From NCBI GenBank assembly GCA_900239685.1, contig OENT01000289.1:62001-126000 (forward strand): DNA of 64,000 nucleotides. Reading direction: 5' to 3'. Under the pieces are notes generated by a model. That model did no database searches. It was not told where the DNA came from and saw only the letters and a list, made by a program, of their open reading frames with translations. Origin of the DNA: Rotaria macrura. Taxonomy: Eukaryota > Rotifera > Eurotatoria > Philodinida > Philodinidae. Of this stretch, positions 51,601 through 63,390 are shown piece by piece; the first letter of the stretch is position 1, and the number at the start of each line of letters is the position of its first letter. The position numbers and the translations under genes were made by a program.

Positions 51601-54600
51601 AGTTTTTATTGAAAATTTTCTTTACTGGAGTTGCTATGCTGATTATGCGAAAGAATCGTTCAAATGGCAAGTGATATGTGGTTTATTCTTATGGTGGTTA
51701 TCAGAGTTGTGGATCGGCGGACATATTTGGTTCGGCAAACGACAACGATTAGCATTTACAGAACGGTAGATAAGCCGATGAAATCTATTTTATTTTATTT
51801 TATTTTATTTTAATTGTTTCATTAGTTTATTTGTTTCACCACGTTATTGTGCCACTTTACTTGAACAATCGCTTATGATGAATCGACGTCGAAATGAACG
51901 TGATGAATTATTATCTGGCATATATGATGAAATGAGTACAACCAATGGTGAATCGGAATTCGATGAACAAAGTATTGAAGAATTATCCATGGAAAAAAAA
52001 TTAAGTGCCGATGTGCATACAAAAATATATTCCTGTGCAACAATGTGGCATGAAACTGAAACGGAAATGTTACAATTATTAAAATCAATCATGAGGTTTG
52101 TTTTAATTTTAATTGGTTGTTTTTTTTCTGTTTAATTAAATAGGATCTATTAATGAAGATCTTTATTTTAACATTAGAATCAGATACGAAATATTAATTT
52201 CATACGGTAATCTTAGATTAGACTGCTGATACAATCCATTGTATGCTATGAGAGCTTGGCCTACCGAATTTCAGTACTATGATTGCTAATATTCGAGTAC
52301 ATCGTATGCTTTCGTGGACACTTATTTTGCTTGTCTATTAAAATTTTTATAGCGTAGAGCAACACTTATGAATCAGCTATTGTAATCAATAGATTTCTTA
52401 TGCTTGCATTTTCTATCCTCTATTTGCATTGAAACATTAATGAAGAAATTTTCAGGAAACTCTATTCAGTTAATTTGGTTCGAAAAATTTACACATATTC
52501 AAATGGCAACTCGAACGATTTCATTGAAAAAGATTTACAAGTTTCAGAAAAATTTCTTTAGAATAGGCTATGGTTGCTTACAATACTTGAACGATATTTG
52601 AATTCTAAAGTTTTCTACTCAATAAAAATAGAAATGAAAAATCAGATAGACTACTGCTTTACATAAAATCAACCTTTTTAGAAATGATCAAATACAGTGA
52701 ATATTCAAGAAAAACATGAGAATGAAAAGAGTGTCTCTCTAAAGAATTTGATATGATCAGTTTCATTCAATTCTTCAATACCATCTATGTTCAAAGAGAG
52801 CCTCATGTTTACTATACCTATCTGTTTTATAAGACGATATAAGACAAATTTTAAAAGCAAGTCGTTAGAAATTCTTTTCAGATTTCATGACTTTGAACAA
52901 GGATTTTTTATTTTGAAAGTTTCATATTTCAAAGAAACTTTTAAAGTCAGTCAAATTCTTTTAGTTGCTACTAATGTAGTCAGATTCTCTAAATATGCGA
53001 AGTCTCAATTGAAAGTACGCCAACAAAATTCGTTCGAAACCGAATTGTACTCAAGAAAACAGGGACATAAACTCAATTGAATCTCAATAGAAGACGATCT
53101 ACTTTTAGATTCTTAGGAAAAAAACAGAAATATGTAAGTTGCAAGTAAACATCTGAGAAAGTTTCTTGTTCGCTTAAGTTACCTTCATGGATGTTTTCAC
53201 TAAAGCTTCATGGTCAACTTGTACATAGTTTGTCATTTCCTATTGCATCGAATGTAACATATATCTGTTTAGTTCTATTTCATTGATACATTTGCGTCAG
53301 AAATATTTTATCAAGAAATATTACTAAAACATTATGTGAGAGAAAATTACTGTATCAATACATGTAGGAGTTGAATCCAATATGTCATAAGATTATGGTA
53401 ATAACTTACTAGGATTGTAATGTTTAGTTGTTCATTTAAACATAATCGTCGGATGATGACGAATTCTTTTTCTTTCGTTTCATTAGACAATCACAAACAT
53501 GCCGTCTAAGTGATCGTTTCTTCTTATCAATAAATACATAAATATATTTAAAAGTTTTTCAATAATAAGAATAACAAATCTTACGCGACGAGAATATGTC
53601 ATGGGAACGATTTTAGACGTTTCTTTGTAACATCTATCATCATTTTCTTCGAATAATATCTATGTCCCATGTTTTAGATTGGATAGTGATCAATGTGCCC
53701 GTCGAACAGCTCGAAATTATTTACACTTGAAAGATCTTGATTACTACGAATATGAAGGTCATATATTTTTTGATGATGCTATGGAAGAAGATGATAATAA
53801 TGAGCAAGTACCGAATAAATTTGTGCAACAACTTCTTGGAGTCGTTGATCGTGCTGCTACGTATGTCTTTGTATTTTTATTTTATTTTATTTTGTATGTT
53901 TTCGTTTCACTACATTCTTTAGAGCTATCCATCAGTGCCCAATGAAAATTCCTCCACCATACAAAACACCAACACCCTATGGTGGTCGTTTAACATGGGT
54001 ATTACCAGGTGGAAATTTTCTAATTGCACATATAAAAGATAAAACGAAAATTCGACATAAAAAACGATGGAGTCAAGTAATTTGAAAAACAATTCTTTCT
54101 TTACTTCCTATGACTAATCCTTGTTTCGATTCAATGTGTAGGTTATGTATATGTACTATTTACTTGGTTATCGTCTGTTTGGTGATTTAAATATTATTGA
54201 AAAATTATATAAACGAAAACGAAAAAAGAATTCATCAAAAATTAAATCGAAGTTATTCAAAGGTTTTGGAAATTTACTTAATAATATGGATAATAAAAAA
54301 CGTATACAAGTAAAAAAATCTTAAAGAATACAAATTTCTTGTAAAGATTATACATATGAATACTTTTACGTTGTTACGTAGATGGAAAATACATATTTGC
54401 TGGCACTTGATGGTGATGTGGATTTTCATCCTGAAGCTGTACGCTTACTTATAGATCGAATGAAGAAAAATAAAAAAGTCGGAGCTGCTTGTGGACGTAT
54501 TCATCCAATAGGAAGTGGTAAGAATCTATTTCCTTTAGATTTGACAGATTTCCTCATCAATTTAAATTTAGGTCCTGTTGTCTGGTATCAAAAATTTGAA

Positions 54601-57600
54601 TATGCTATTGGTCATTGGCTTCAAAAAGCTGCTGAACACATATTAGGTTGTGTGGTAAGAAAAAGATTTTCTATTAAGACATGAAAATAAATCTTCTTCG
54701 CTTTTGTTTTCTACGAATGTAGATGTGTAGTCCAGGTTGTTTCAGTCTATTTCGTGGTTCAGCATTAATGGATGATCATGTTCTTCGTACGTACTGTACA
54801 AAGTCAGTTGAAGCTCGACATTACGTACAATATGATCAAGGTTTGTCAACAATTTTAGTTTGTCTATTGAATTATATTTATGTTCTCTTTTCTGTTTAGG
54901 TGAAGATCGTTGGCTATGTACACTTTTATTACAAGAAGGTTATCGTGTTGAATATTGTGCTGCATCCGATGCTCTCACTTATGCACCTGAATCATTTCAT
55001 GTTGGTTTTTTCTGACTCGTTGGGAAGAGAGAAATATAACTTGTGTATTTGCTTTTACATATTAGGAATTTTTCAATCAACGTCGTCGATGGGTACCATC
55101 AACTATTGCAAATATTATTGATTTTCTTGCTGAATATAAAAATATTGTACTTGTGAATGATAGTATATCGTACTTATACATAATGTATCAACTTTTCCTG
55201 ATGGTTTCAACTGTTCTTGGTCCAGCCACCGTACTTCTGATGATTATTGGAGCATTTAATGCTTGCTTTGGTATGTTGTATAAATAGAAATCAATCAGCA
55301 TATACTTATTCATAGGTTTATCAAACAGAGTATTGTGGTCAATAGAATCGATTTTTATGATTCAATAGGATTGATCATTTGTATCTTAAAATTTTATTTC
55401 ATTTGAATAGTTTAGTATAGTTTATTTATAGTTTCACGAGATTATCTGTTAACAATCATTATAGGAGATGTGAACTGAAGAAGAAAGTAACTCGAATTAG
55501 ATCTAAAGTTTTATCGATAGATATATTGGGGTCAGAAGTATGTCATCGATGAGAGTATCATTCAATATAGATGAAACAGAGAAGAACAATCGGCGCGCTT
55601 AAGCAAAACAAGAAGATGAATCATGAAGAACTTGTTCAAACGCAATAAGAATAAGTCCTAGAATAGGTTTCCTCATATCAACATTAGCACGAAAAAAATC
55701 TTTCATCATTCACATCGTCGATCATTAATCGTGCAGTATTTCTATTGTTTTTTTTTCTTCGAAATTTCATCTGTTTCAATGTCGAAATCCTATTATTATA
55801 TGACCTCATCGAAACTATTTGGCATAAAAGTTTGATTTTTTTCTCAATTTAACTTGTACTCTTAGGTTCTTTGCGTCTGTGTCTATAGAATATCGTTTCA
55901 AGTATTCTCTTTATTATTCTAGGTACGAGTCTTTGGCAGTCCATGTATATGTCTGTATTGCCGGCTTTCTTTTATCTGCTAATATGTTTTCATACAACAA
56001 CAGATTTTCAAATTCGTGCAGCAGCATTTCTCTCAGCTGCCTATGCTATAATAATGATGTCAGTTATTGTTGGTACAACCATTCAAGTAGCCGAAGATTC
56101 ATGGACATCACCGAATGCTGTCTTTTTAATGTTGTTATTTTCTATTTTCTTTATTGCGGCATGTGTGCATCCACAAGAATTTTGGTGTATTGTACCGGGT
56201 TTATTATATTTCATATGTATACCAAGTGGATATTTATTTTTACTTATTTATTCTTTGTGTAATCTTAACATTGTATCATGGGGTACGAGAGAAGCGCCGA
56301 AAAAGGTGAAAAAAAATCAAACCAAAGAAGAAATCGAACGTGCAAGAATGCAAGAATTATCACAAGTGAAACAGAAATCTGCTGGATTTTTTAATCAAGT
56401 ACGAATCAATCGATGAGGCTGAGAAATAAAGTACATATATTTTTCTTTAATTATTTTCTTGTGATAGGTTTTTGCAAATATAAATTTTAAAAAATATGAT
56501 CAACGTATACGTTCGTATGCACGTAAATGGCTTGGTCTTGAACAATCGGGACTCAATGGTATTTTATTGAAACAAATCTTAGGCGCTATCGAACGAATGG
56601 AAAAGGTAGGACTAGTAAAATTTGATTTGATTTGATTTTTTGTCATACAACGAAACGAAAAATAAACGATTTATTTTCAGTGTAAATTCGATGAAGAAAT
56701 GGAAGCTGTTGCATCAACCGGTCTATATCCCGCGGGAACAAAAACGCAAGCTGGATCTGATATTGATGCTAAATATGGTTTGATGCAATTAGCTGCTCGC
56801 TCTGCTACACCTCAAGCAACAGGTGGGCCTGTTAATCGTGCTAGTTATCAACAAGTAGATAATCAGCAACAAGTCATTTATCGTGGAGTGAATAATACAC
56901 GAAGTACACCTTATGGAAAAATAGTGTCTTATCCTGGTGCTACAGGACCGTTTGAACCTCCTCAAGTGATCAAACGCGATGAATTAGGTAAGAATTCTGG
57001 GGATTATTTCAATAAAAACAACAGGAGAAAATCAAATGTTGCTAGTTAAATCATTCATTAATTCAGATACATTTTCGACGTGTTACATTACAGTTTTGAA
57101 AAATTTTCAAGAAACAAAACATTATCAAAATAAGAATCTGGATTGATAACTGTTTGTTCGATATTCGAAATTCTTATATTCATGTACGCTGTTTTCAAAA
57201 TACACATAGTATCGTTCAAGAAAGGCAACAAAATTGCTTTTATCGTTTCCAGCTCTTACGAGAGAAATCCTTTTGAGTGATCAATTAATTGTCCAATGAA
57301 AAGTGATGCACATGATTCGAACTTTTCTCAATAGTGGCTATCTGTAAAAGAGTGTTCGAGCTCTTAGTTAATTGTTTTTTTTCCACGATATTTTTCTCTA
57401 CATAGAATTCAAAATTCGATTCGAAAAGTTTAAATCAAGATAAATCTTATAATCTTGAAACTGAAACAGATAATCGTTTCATGATCTAGCAATATTTACG
57501 AATTTCTGTAGAATAACATGAACATATTTTTCTTAATGAAACTTTTCATGTGCCAACAAAAATGATTACTGCTCTTAAAAAAAGAACTTAAATGAATTGT

Positions 57601-58809
57601 TTTGTTTTGTTTTAGTTAATCCTGCATGGATATTTCAGGAATCATTACTTGATTCTGAAATTGTTATGCTCGATCCACGTGAAGTCAAGTTTTTTAAAGA
57701 ATTAATTGAACGCTATCTACATCCGTTAGTTGAAGACAAAGACCATCAAAAGAAAATTGTTCGTGATCTTAAAGCTTTACGTAATAATGGCTGTTTCATA
57801 TTCTTCATGATCAATACATTATGGCTTGTTATTATATTTTCATTTCAACTTGTTTCGGAACGTATACGTGATTATGTATTTATACCAATAAAACGTTTAC
57901 ATAATGAACCGTTGCGCTTCGAACCTCTTGGCTTTGGATTTTTAATTTTTTTTGCAACCATTTTACTTATTCAATTTGTTTCTATGTTATGGCATCGTTA
58001 TGCAACATTACTACATTTACTAGCATCGACAGACTTAAAAGTTGGTCCAAGAAATAATGGAAAAAATAGCCTCGCACAACGACGTGGAGATTTTACAGCC
58101 GATAATGTCGAAGATGCTGTTGAGCAAGTTAAAGTTTTACAACAATTGAAAGGCTTCGATGAAGAAGATTTACCTGAACCTGACTATGACAACGATGATG
58201 ATAAACAAGCAACAGAACCCGATTTATCAACAACAGGACTCATCTATCGTGCCAGTGGACCACGATACATGAAAAATTCTGCTTGCACATCACAACAATG
58301 GAGTGATATTGCTAAAGTTAATGATATGCAACGTAATTTAGATACGACCGATCATAGTGAAATAAGTCAAATGTAAGAAAATAAAAGATGTTGTTTCTCT
58401 TTCGTTTTTGTTTATATTCATTATGAAATTTCTTTCTAGGGCTGGCTATATATCAGGTTCTGTTAAAACATACGGAACTAGTTATGATGCAGTAAAACGA
58501 CGTCAAATATCTAATAAACGTCATCTTTACAATAAATCACTTGATCATGTTTTTAAATCACGTTATCAAGCATTAACACAGCAACAACAACAACATCCAC
58601 ATAAAAATCCACGAGTCAAATTAACTGATGTCTTTCAACAACAGCAATTGGTCGTATCAAAACCTAGACGTACACCAAGTGCATTGACACTACGTGAAAA
58701 TGTCAATGGTACTACTGCTGCTGCTGCTGTTACCAATAATAATCAACAACCAGCTAATTCAAAAAAACATCGAAGAAAATCTAAAGATCGACACATTGAA
58801 CATTTGTAG
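36626..58809 (+). CDS. CHS: Myosin-motor chitin synthase (fusion protein, about 2937 aa)
   Basis: About 40 exons. Motor part: 36626-36739, 36808-36873, 36932-37070, 37145-37236, 37293-37407, 37465-37612, 37683-37800, 37860-37977, 39861-39932, 39994-40126, 40181-40421, 40474-40635, 40702-40859, 42172-42303, 42362-42431, 42480-42535, 44608-44757, 44821-44932, 44993-45208. Synthase part: 46644-46808, 46872-47643, 47716-47989, 48066-48267, 49118-49252, 49309-49841, 50911-51765, 51826-52095, 53678-53860, 53923-54076, 54142-54309, 54382-54517, 54572-54654, 54723-54840, 54900-55000, 55066-55270, 55923-56398, 56468-56605, 56681-56987, 57616-58372, 58440-58809. Every join keeps frame. Fusion rests on the phase-0 match across intron 45209-46643, on the open frame before the first Met of exon 46644, and on the known mollusc precedent. 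The family makes chitin from UDP-GlcNAc at the plasma membrane. If an SL acceptor sits at 46643, two separate proteins are possible. Confidence 0.85.
37978..39860 (+). other. 1.9-kb intron in the motor domain
   Basis: It lies between the exons coding EYPLEV and CTLLALDQ. A minus-strand open frame of 95 codons (38683-38970) with hydrophobic stretches is present, but it has no recognised family and no clear exon partners. Confidence 0.55.
43246..43845 (+). other. Candidate 600-nt cassette exon inside the motor
   Basis: An open segment of 200 codons lies inside the 2.07-kb intron 42536-44607. It follows a pyrimidine-containing TGTCAG acceptor and ends at AG|GTAGAC. Its incoming and outgoing phases equal that of the host intron, so inclusion would keep the frame between FVR and CIKPN. 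The product is Ser/Asn/Asp-rich with an acidic run (DDDDNDDAD) and looks disordered. The same frame also has an ATG at 43232 with an in-frame TGA just upstream, so a nested independent ORF (43232-43849) is the alternative. Confidence 0.45.
45209..46643 (+). other. Intron joining motor and synthase halves
   Basis: A 1.4-kb phase-0 interval between the IQ-motif exon and the first synthase exon. I see no stop-codon-containing terminal exon, no poly(A) cluster and no promoter-like element. Its short open frame (45802-46005) has no coding character. This interval decides whether the two halves are one gene. Confidence 0.6.
47127..47504 (+). repeat. 18-bp tandem repeat coding 21 hexapeptides
   Basis: 378 bp of degenerate 18-bp units inside exon 46872-47643. 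The translation keeps exact hexapeptide register, consensus G-L-[SP]-H-[GA]-[AGT], for 21 units with no indels (for example [30 protein letters not shown]). It lies in the cytosolic linker between the motor and the first synthase membrane segments. The regular frame shift of the same unit creates a shadow open frame at 47263-47511. Confidence 0.9.
49842..50910 (+). other. 1.07-kb intron in the synthase membrane region
   Basis: It splits the codon for the Trp in the LTWWENF stretch. A short AG-rich run lies near 50712-50730. Nothing else was seen. Confidence 0.6.
51787..51812. repeat. (TTTTA)n repeat in a short intron
   Basis: About five TTTTA units fill much of the 60-bp intron 51766-51825. 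The tract may serve as its pyrimidine-rich stretch. Confidence 0.8.
52096..53677 (+). other. 1.6-kb intron in the catalytic domain
   Basis: It lies between the exons coding CATMWHET and the acidic stretch after LDSDQCARR. Open frames at 52404-52601 and 52787-53080 have no coding bias or recognised similarity. Confidence 0.6.
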
Positions 58810-60428
58810 TTAGTGTTTGTGTATCCATATTGAATGTGAATCTTTCGCTTGTCGTTCGTTCTTTTTTTTTCGTTTTCTTTTTGAATAATATACTTGTGAA
58901 CTGAAGTAAAAGATAATATTCGATAGTGTTCGTTGTTCACATATCACGCTTTGCTTTTTAATAATCATACGAAAACTGTTTATTTACTACACACGTATAA
59001 ACACAAAAACGAGATAAAAAAAATGAATGTAGAACAATTCCATACCGTACAAATAAATATCATGAATTCATTCAGTTATCAGTAAAGATATCATCAAAAC
59101 GATTATCTTCTTTTTTACTATTTTGTTTTTGATTTTCATTATCAAACAGTTTCCTTAACCGAAAAAAGCAATATAATCAGATAAACTTAAAAATCAATCA
59201 GCATGATTTCTAAACATAGAACTACATCATATATAATTAGAAGAGCGAGTTAAAATTCAACTAAAACATGACAGATATACGATATACTCATCGTGTTCGG
59301 ATTAGTTATCATGGGACTAGAATTTGGTAAAAATTTAGATTACGGAAACGATGAACTGAATTAGATTCGTTCAGATCGTTAGATATAAATCGAAATAAAA
59401 CAAACAATATGATTCGATATTTTTCGAACTCTACCACGGAACGACATTATTTCTCATGTAATATACTTTGATTATTGAAAATTAATATCAAAGATTTTTT
59501 TGTTCGTTCTGATAATTAATCAATTCTGAATTAAATTGTGATCTTAGTAATGACAACTTAAGTTTTCTATCCAATACATGTGATATCAAGATTTCATAGA
59601 TGATCAATTAATGTCAAGTTTAAGTTAAGAAAACCAAAACATCAATAAAAACTGTCAGACTTTAAAAAGCTTTGTTCGAATTACTTTTCAACCAAGTCAT
59701 ATTAAAGAGTACAGAATGAAGCATTACTATGCCTACAACGACCTTCCCTTGAAAAATTGAAAGCATAAAAAAAAATCGAAAAAAAAAAGTGTTTTCATTC
59801 AATTTTTTTAATAAAGTACATTTTCATTTGTAACGTTGTCAAATTTTCAGTGAAAGCCTATAGTATGTGCAACGATTTCTTGTTAGTTTACTTATTAAAA
59901 TGATATACTATACGAAAGACAGCGAGTGTTGGCCATGTGAAAACTACTGTGTTCCATGTGAAGACGCTTAGATTTCTTCTTATAAGTCTTGTGAAATCTA
60001 TTTTAAATCAAATGTTTCTTGTGTGTGATATCCATTTTTTCTCTTTTCATTTAGGTGACACTCGACATTCAAAGATCTATATATATATATATATATGACG
60101 TTGAATAGAAGTCTTAATTCGTTATTTGACATGATATATAAAATAGCAATGACTCAGAAACGGTTCATGAGATTCTAACTTACAATTCTTCTTTAGTTAG
60201 AGTGTCATTTAACATGAGTTTCTTTATAATAATGTTATTTATCTAAAATTTCAACTCAACTTCTTCACTCACATGTCCATCAATATCAATAGTAAGTTGA
60301 TGAAATCTATCGACATCTAGTGACGAGAAGAGATTCAATGGCTACTTGTATAGAACCAACAGTGCTGAAGAATTGATGAGTGATATGCATGTCATTGATG
60401 AATAAAATATTTGATTAACTGAAAATAA
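58810..60428. other. 1.6-kb intergenic region before PIG-C
   Basis: AT-rich; a (TA)n run at 60077-60096. No coding sequence was seen. Confidence 0.5.
60077..60096. repeat. (TA)n microsatellite
   Basis: Ten TA units in tandem upstream of PIG-C. Confidence 0.85.
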
Positions 60429-61608
60429 ATGGTTTCAAGTACATATCAAAAAGTTTTATATGATGTCTCTCCTCATGATTTTAAAATTCTTGATGATGAC
60501 CATACATATAAAATGAGTAGTGAAATAAATCATTCAATATCTACATCATACCATCATATTTATTTGTCGACTGTAGCTGAATCTGGTTTAATAACTCAAC
60601 AAGTAAGCTTGTAAGTATCATTTGTATTGAATTTTGTTTCTTCTTTTATTATTATTTCTATTTCTAGAGTAATATTGTTTATCATACTTTTTATTCATTT
60701 GAACAATGATAACATTAATCCGACAAATATTTTATTCGTAAATGGATTAATTGGCATTGTTGGCTTGTTTCTTTATCGACGACACATGAACATTAAATTA
60801 TGTAAAACAAACAGAACATCTACATGCTATTTAAAAACTATTCTAATTACTTTTTAGTACAAAAAAATTTGAAAACTTTATTAATATTTCTTCTCTTTGG
60901 TTCTATGGTATCACCTGTAGTGTTTACATTAACAAAGACAATCAGTACAGACACAATATATGCAATGAGTACATTGATGATGATAACTCATCTAATATTT
61001 TATGATTATGGAGCTGACACAGCTATGTAAGTATCTCTTTTAAGAAAAAAAAATAATAATGTATTCAACTTACTTTGTTCTTTCTTGTCTTTGTTATTGT
61101 TATTGAATATTCAGGGTACAAAAAGCGTTATCATTCAGTGTAGCATTGTTTTCATCTATTTGTCTTGCATCACGTTTATCAACATCATTTCATACATTTT
61201 GTTTAGTCACAGCAGCTGTACTTGTTTTTGCTCTATGGCCAGAATTAAGAAAATATATTAAAGTAATTCAAGAGAATAATCGATGAAATTCTTAATTCTG
61301 TTGTCATGGATTTATTTAGAACTCAAGTTTTCTTTTATTCTCATTACTAACGATTGTACATATTACAGGATGCATGATACTTTTATGTCGTCTTTCAATG
61401 TTATATACTATATTGTATTCATTAGCTATTGGTTTTTTGACATTTCTTTGTCCACTATGGCTTGTTTTATTACAAAAATATAAAATGTAAGAATTAAAAT
61501 TTCTATTCATTGATATGTCAAATTTTTGAAGTCTATTTGTTTAGATCGATACGTGGTGCGTGGGAAGAAGCTGTCGTTGCAGAGCAGATAAAAGATAAAT
61601 TTGATTGA
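60429..61608 (+). CDS. PIGC: GPI-GlcNAc transferase subunit C (PIG-C/GPI2)
   Basis: Six exons: 60429-60610, 60668-60801, 60858-61026, 61115-61262, 61320-61486, 61545-61608. Phases match and give 287 aa, near the usual animal length of about 297. The start reads YQKVLYDVSPHDF, then several membrane segments. Family-specific blocks are SPVVFTLTKTISTDTIYAMS, HLIFYDYGAD, SICLASRLSTSFHTF and ALWPELRKYIK, with a C-terminal GAWEEA. In the family this multi-pass ER protein is a subunit of the GPI-GlcNAc transferase that starts GPI-anchor synthesis by adding GlcNAc to phosphatidylinositol. It is not the catalytic subunit (PIG-A). An AATAAA at 61618 lies 10 bp after the stop, so the 3' UTR is probably very short. 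Confidence 0.94.
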
Positions 61609-61617
61609 TTTATTTTG

Positions 61618-61623
61618 AATAAA
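61618..61623 (+). terminator. Poly(A) signal of PIG-C
   Basis: A canonical AATAAA beginning 10 bp after the TGA stop. Cleavage would be expected shortly after it, which implies a compact 3' UTR. Confidence 0.55.
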
Positions 61624-63390
61624 AGAAAACAAAAATCTTATCGTGTTTTATTTATAGTGAATATTTATGTTGTAATGAAATGTAGGATTAGATAAGAGTC
61701 ATGAGAGAACCTTGCCAGATGTTAATTCATCTTTTGATTGGAATTACATTCATCTGTTGATTAATTAATAATGACAAAAAATTCATAAGGGACAATTTCA
61801 TTCGTTTGATTTTCTTTTCCTATTTATTGAAATCCTACTGAGTGTTATTTTTTTTCTATAGAAAGGACGTAGATTCTGTTAGATTTCTTTGGTAGAGTAG
61901 TTGTTGATTTAATAATTTCTACGAACAGAATTTTTCATATGATCAGGGATTATGTAAGTGTTAGTTGTTCTAAATAGTTCGAAAAATTGTATATTGAAAA
62001 TTCTCAAAAATTTTCTCTATCGATTTATGTTGCTGGAAAAGAAACACGAGAAAATTTTGACTTTAAAATATGAGATTAAATTAGATAGAATATTTCGCAT
62101 GTAGAAATTTAAGTCAAATTTTCGAAACACATTTTCTTTTATCACTCTAGTCGAACGGTGGATTTACGGTATGAGATCTAATGAAACTTCGATATCTAAA
62201 ATACTATGTTGTCGACAGCGAAGTCATTCTAGATTTCTTGATTGTCAACGAAGAGAACATCGTCTCTTTGGGAAAATATATTGACGTTTGGAAAGATTTC
62301 TTTTTTGTCGATTTATTATCTGATGATTGAGTTTAACTGAAACAGAGTGTGAAGTGTTTTTTTCTTGAAAATGAAACCGAACATTTCCGCTTTTTAGTAA
62401 ACCTATTTATTGATTCTTTGCTATTCGTACAATTTTTTCCTCGTACTACTACTCTACTAGTCAAATGAATTCATTTGGATGAGTTATTGATCTTTCGTTA
62501 ACAGACTTTTATTGTAAGAAGAAAAGAAGTTGATTGTAAATCAATGTTTTATTTCAAATAAAAAGAGAGATGATTTCTTTTTGACTTTTTCTACGATTAT
62601 TTCTTGTTTTCTATGAAATAAACATAGTTAGCATACACTTGACAACCGATCGTGTTTATTGTATCACATAAAGTATTATTAATGGCAAGAATTTGCATGC
62701 TTCCCTTGTTTTTTTTATCTCTCGCGATTCGAGAAGACATATGAGCGATTATATTGCGATGATGCGGTTGTATAACATCTCCATGTTTATATTGTGATTG
62801 TGATAAAGACGAAAGATATAAAATATCCTATGTACTTTACCATCTGTTTCTCTAGATTATATCTTCATTTATTTTGTTTTTACATTATGCCTCTGTAGCA
62901 ACAACAAGGTACCAATTGAATCGACCGACACAATCAATTTAGTAAGTAGCTTCCGTATAATCGATGCTGACAATAGGTCATGTTCTATTTAATAATTAAC
63001 ATGTGTTATTCTTCTGTTGTTCATCTATCACAACTGATTTTCTCTTTCACTGAACATAAATCGATTTTTATACTATGAATTAACACAACGAAACACATTG
63101 ATAGACTAGCTATAGGCAAATATTAGCAAATGCGATAAATATACCCGCGAACCAAATATCTATTTGATTATATAATGAACGAAAGAAGAAGAAAAAAAGC
63201 CACTACTGTCCTTGAATGTATCAACACAGTACATATCAAGATACGTCGATTACGATGGAATCGATTTTGTTGTTTTTTTTTCTAATGTAGAAAAAAGAAA
63301 AACGAAACTCAAATTTCTTTCGAATCATTAGAATCTTATCTTTTGTTTTAATGTCGTTAGATCGCGTTTCGTTACTTCACATTTCATCAA
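61624..63390. other. 1.8-kb intergenic region before the ACAP-like gene
   Basis: AT-rich with no coding signal on either strand. A TCGTTAG 3' splice-like site, after a pyrimidine-rich stretch, ends near 63360, about 30 bp before the next start codon. Confidence 0.5.

Larger units (their letters stand above)
46644..58809 (+). other. Chitin synthase half of the fusion
   Basis: Residues 805-2937. A basic, charged cytosolic stretch, a hexapeptide-repeat linker, then about ten hydrophobic segments (exons 48066 to 51765, with [11 protein letters not shown] typical of animal chitin synthases). The catalytic glycosyltransferase-2 domain follows: [35 protein letters not shown] (Asp 2051-2055), [49 protein letters not shown] (2154-2158) and QRRRW (2192-2196). 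SWGTRE (2374-2379) follows a cluster of membrane segments, then a charged helix, two more membrane segments (57796-57850 and 57930-57990) and a Gln/Asn-rich basic tail. Every signature needed for activity is present. Confidence 0.94.
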
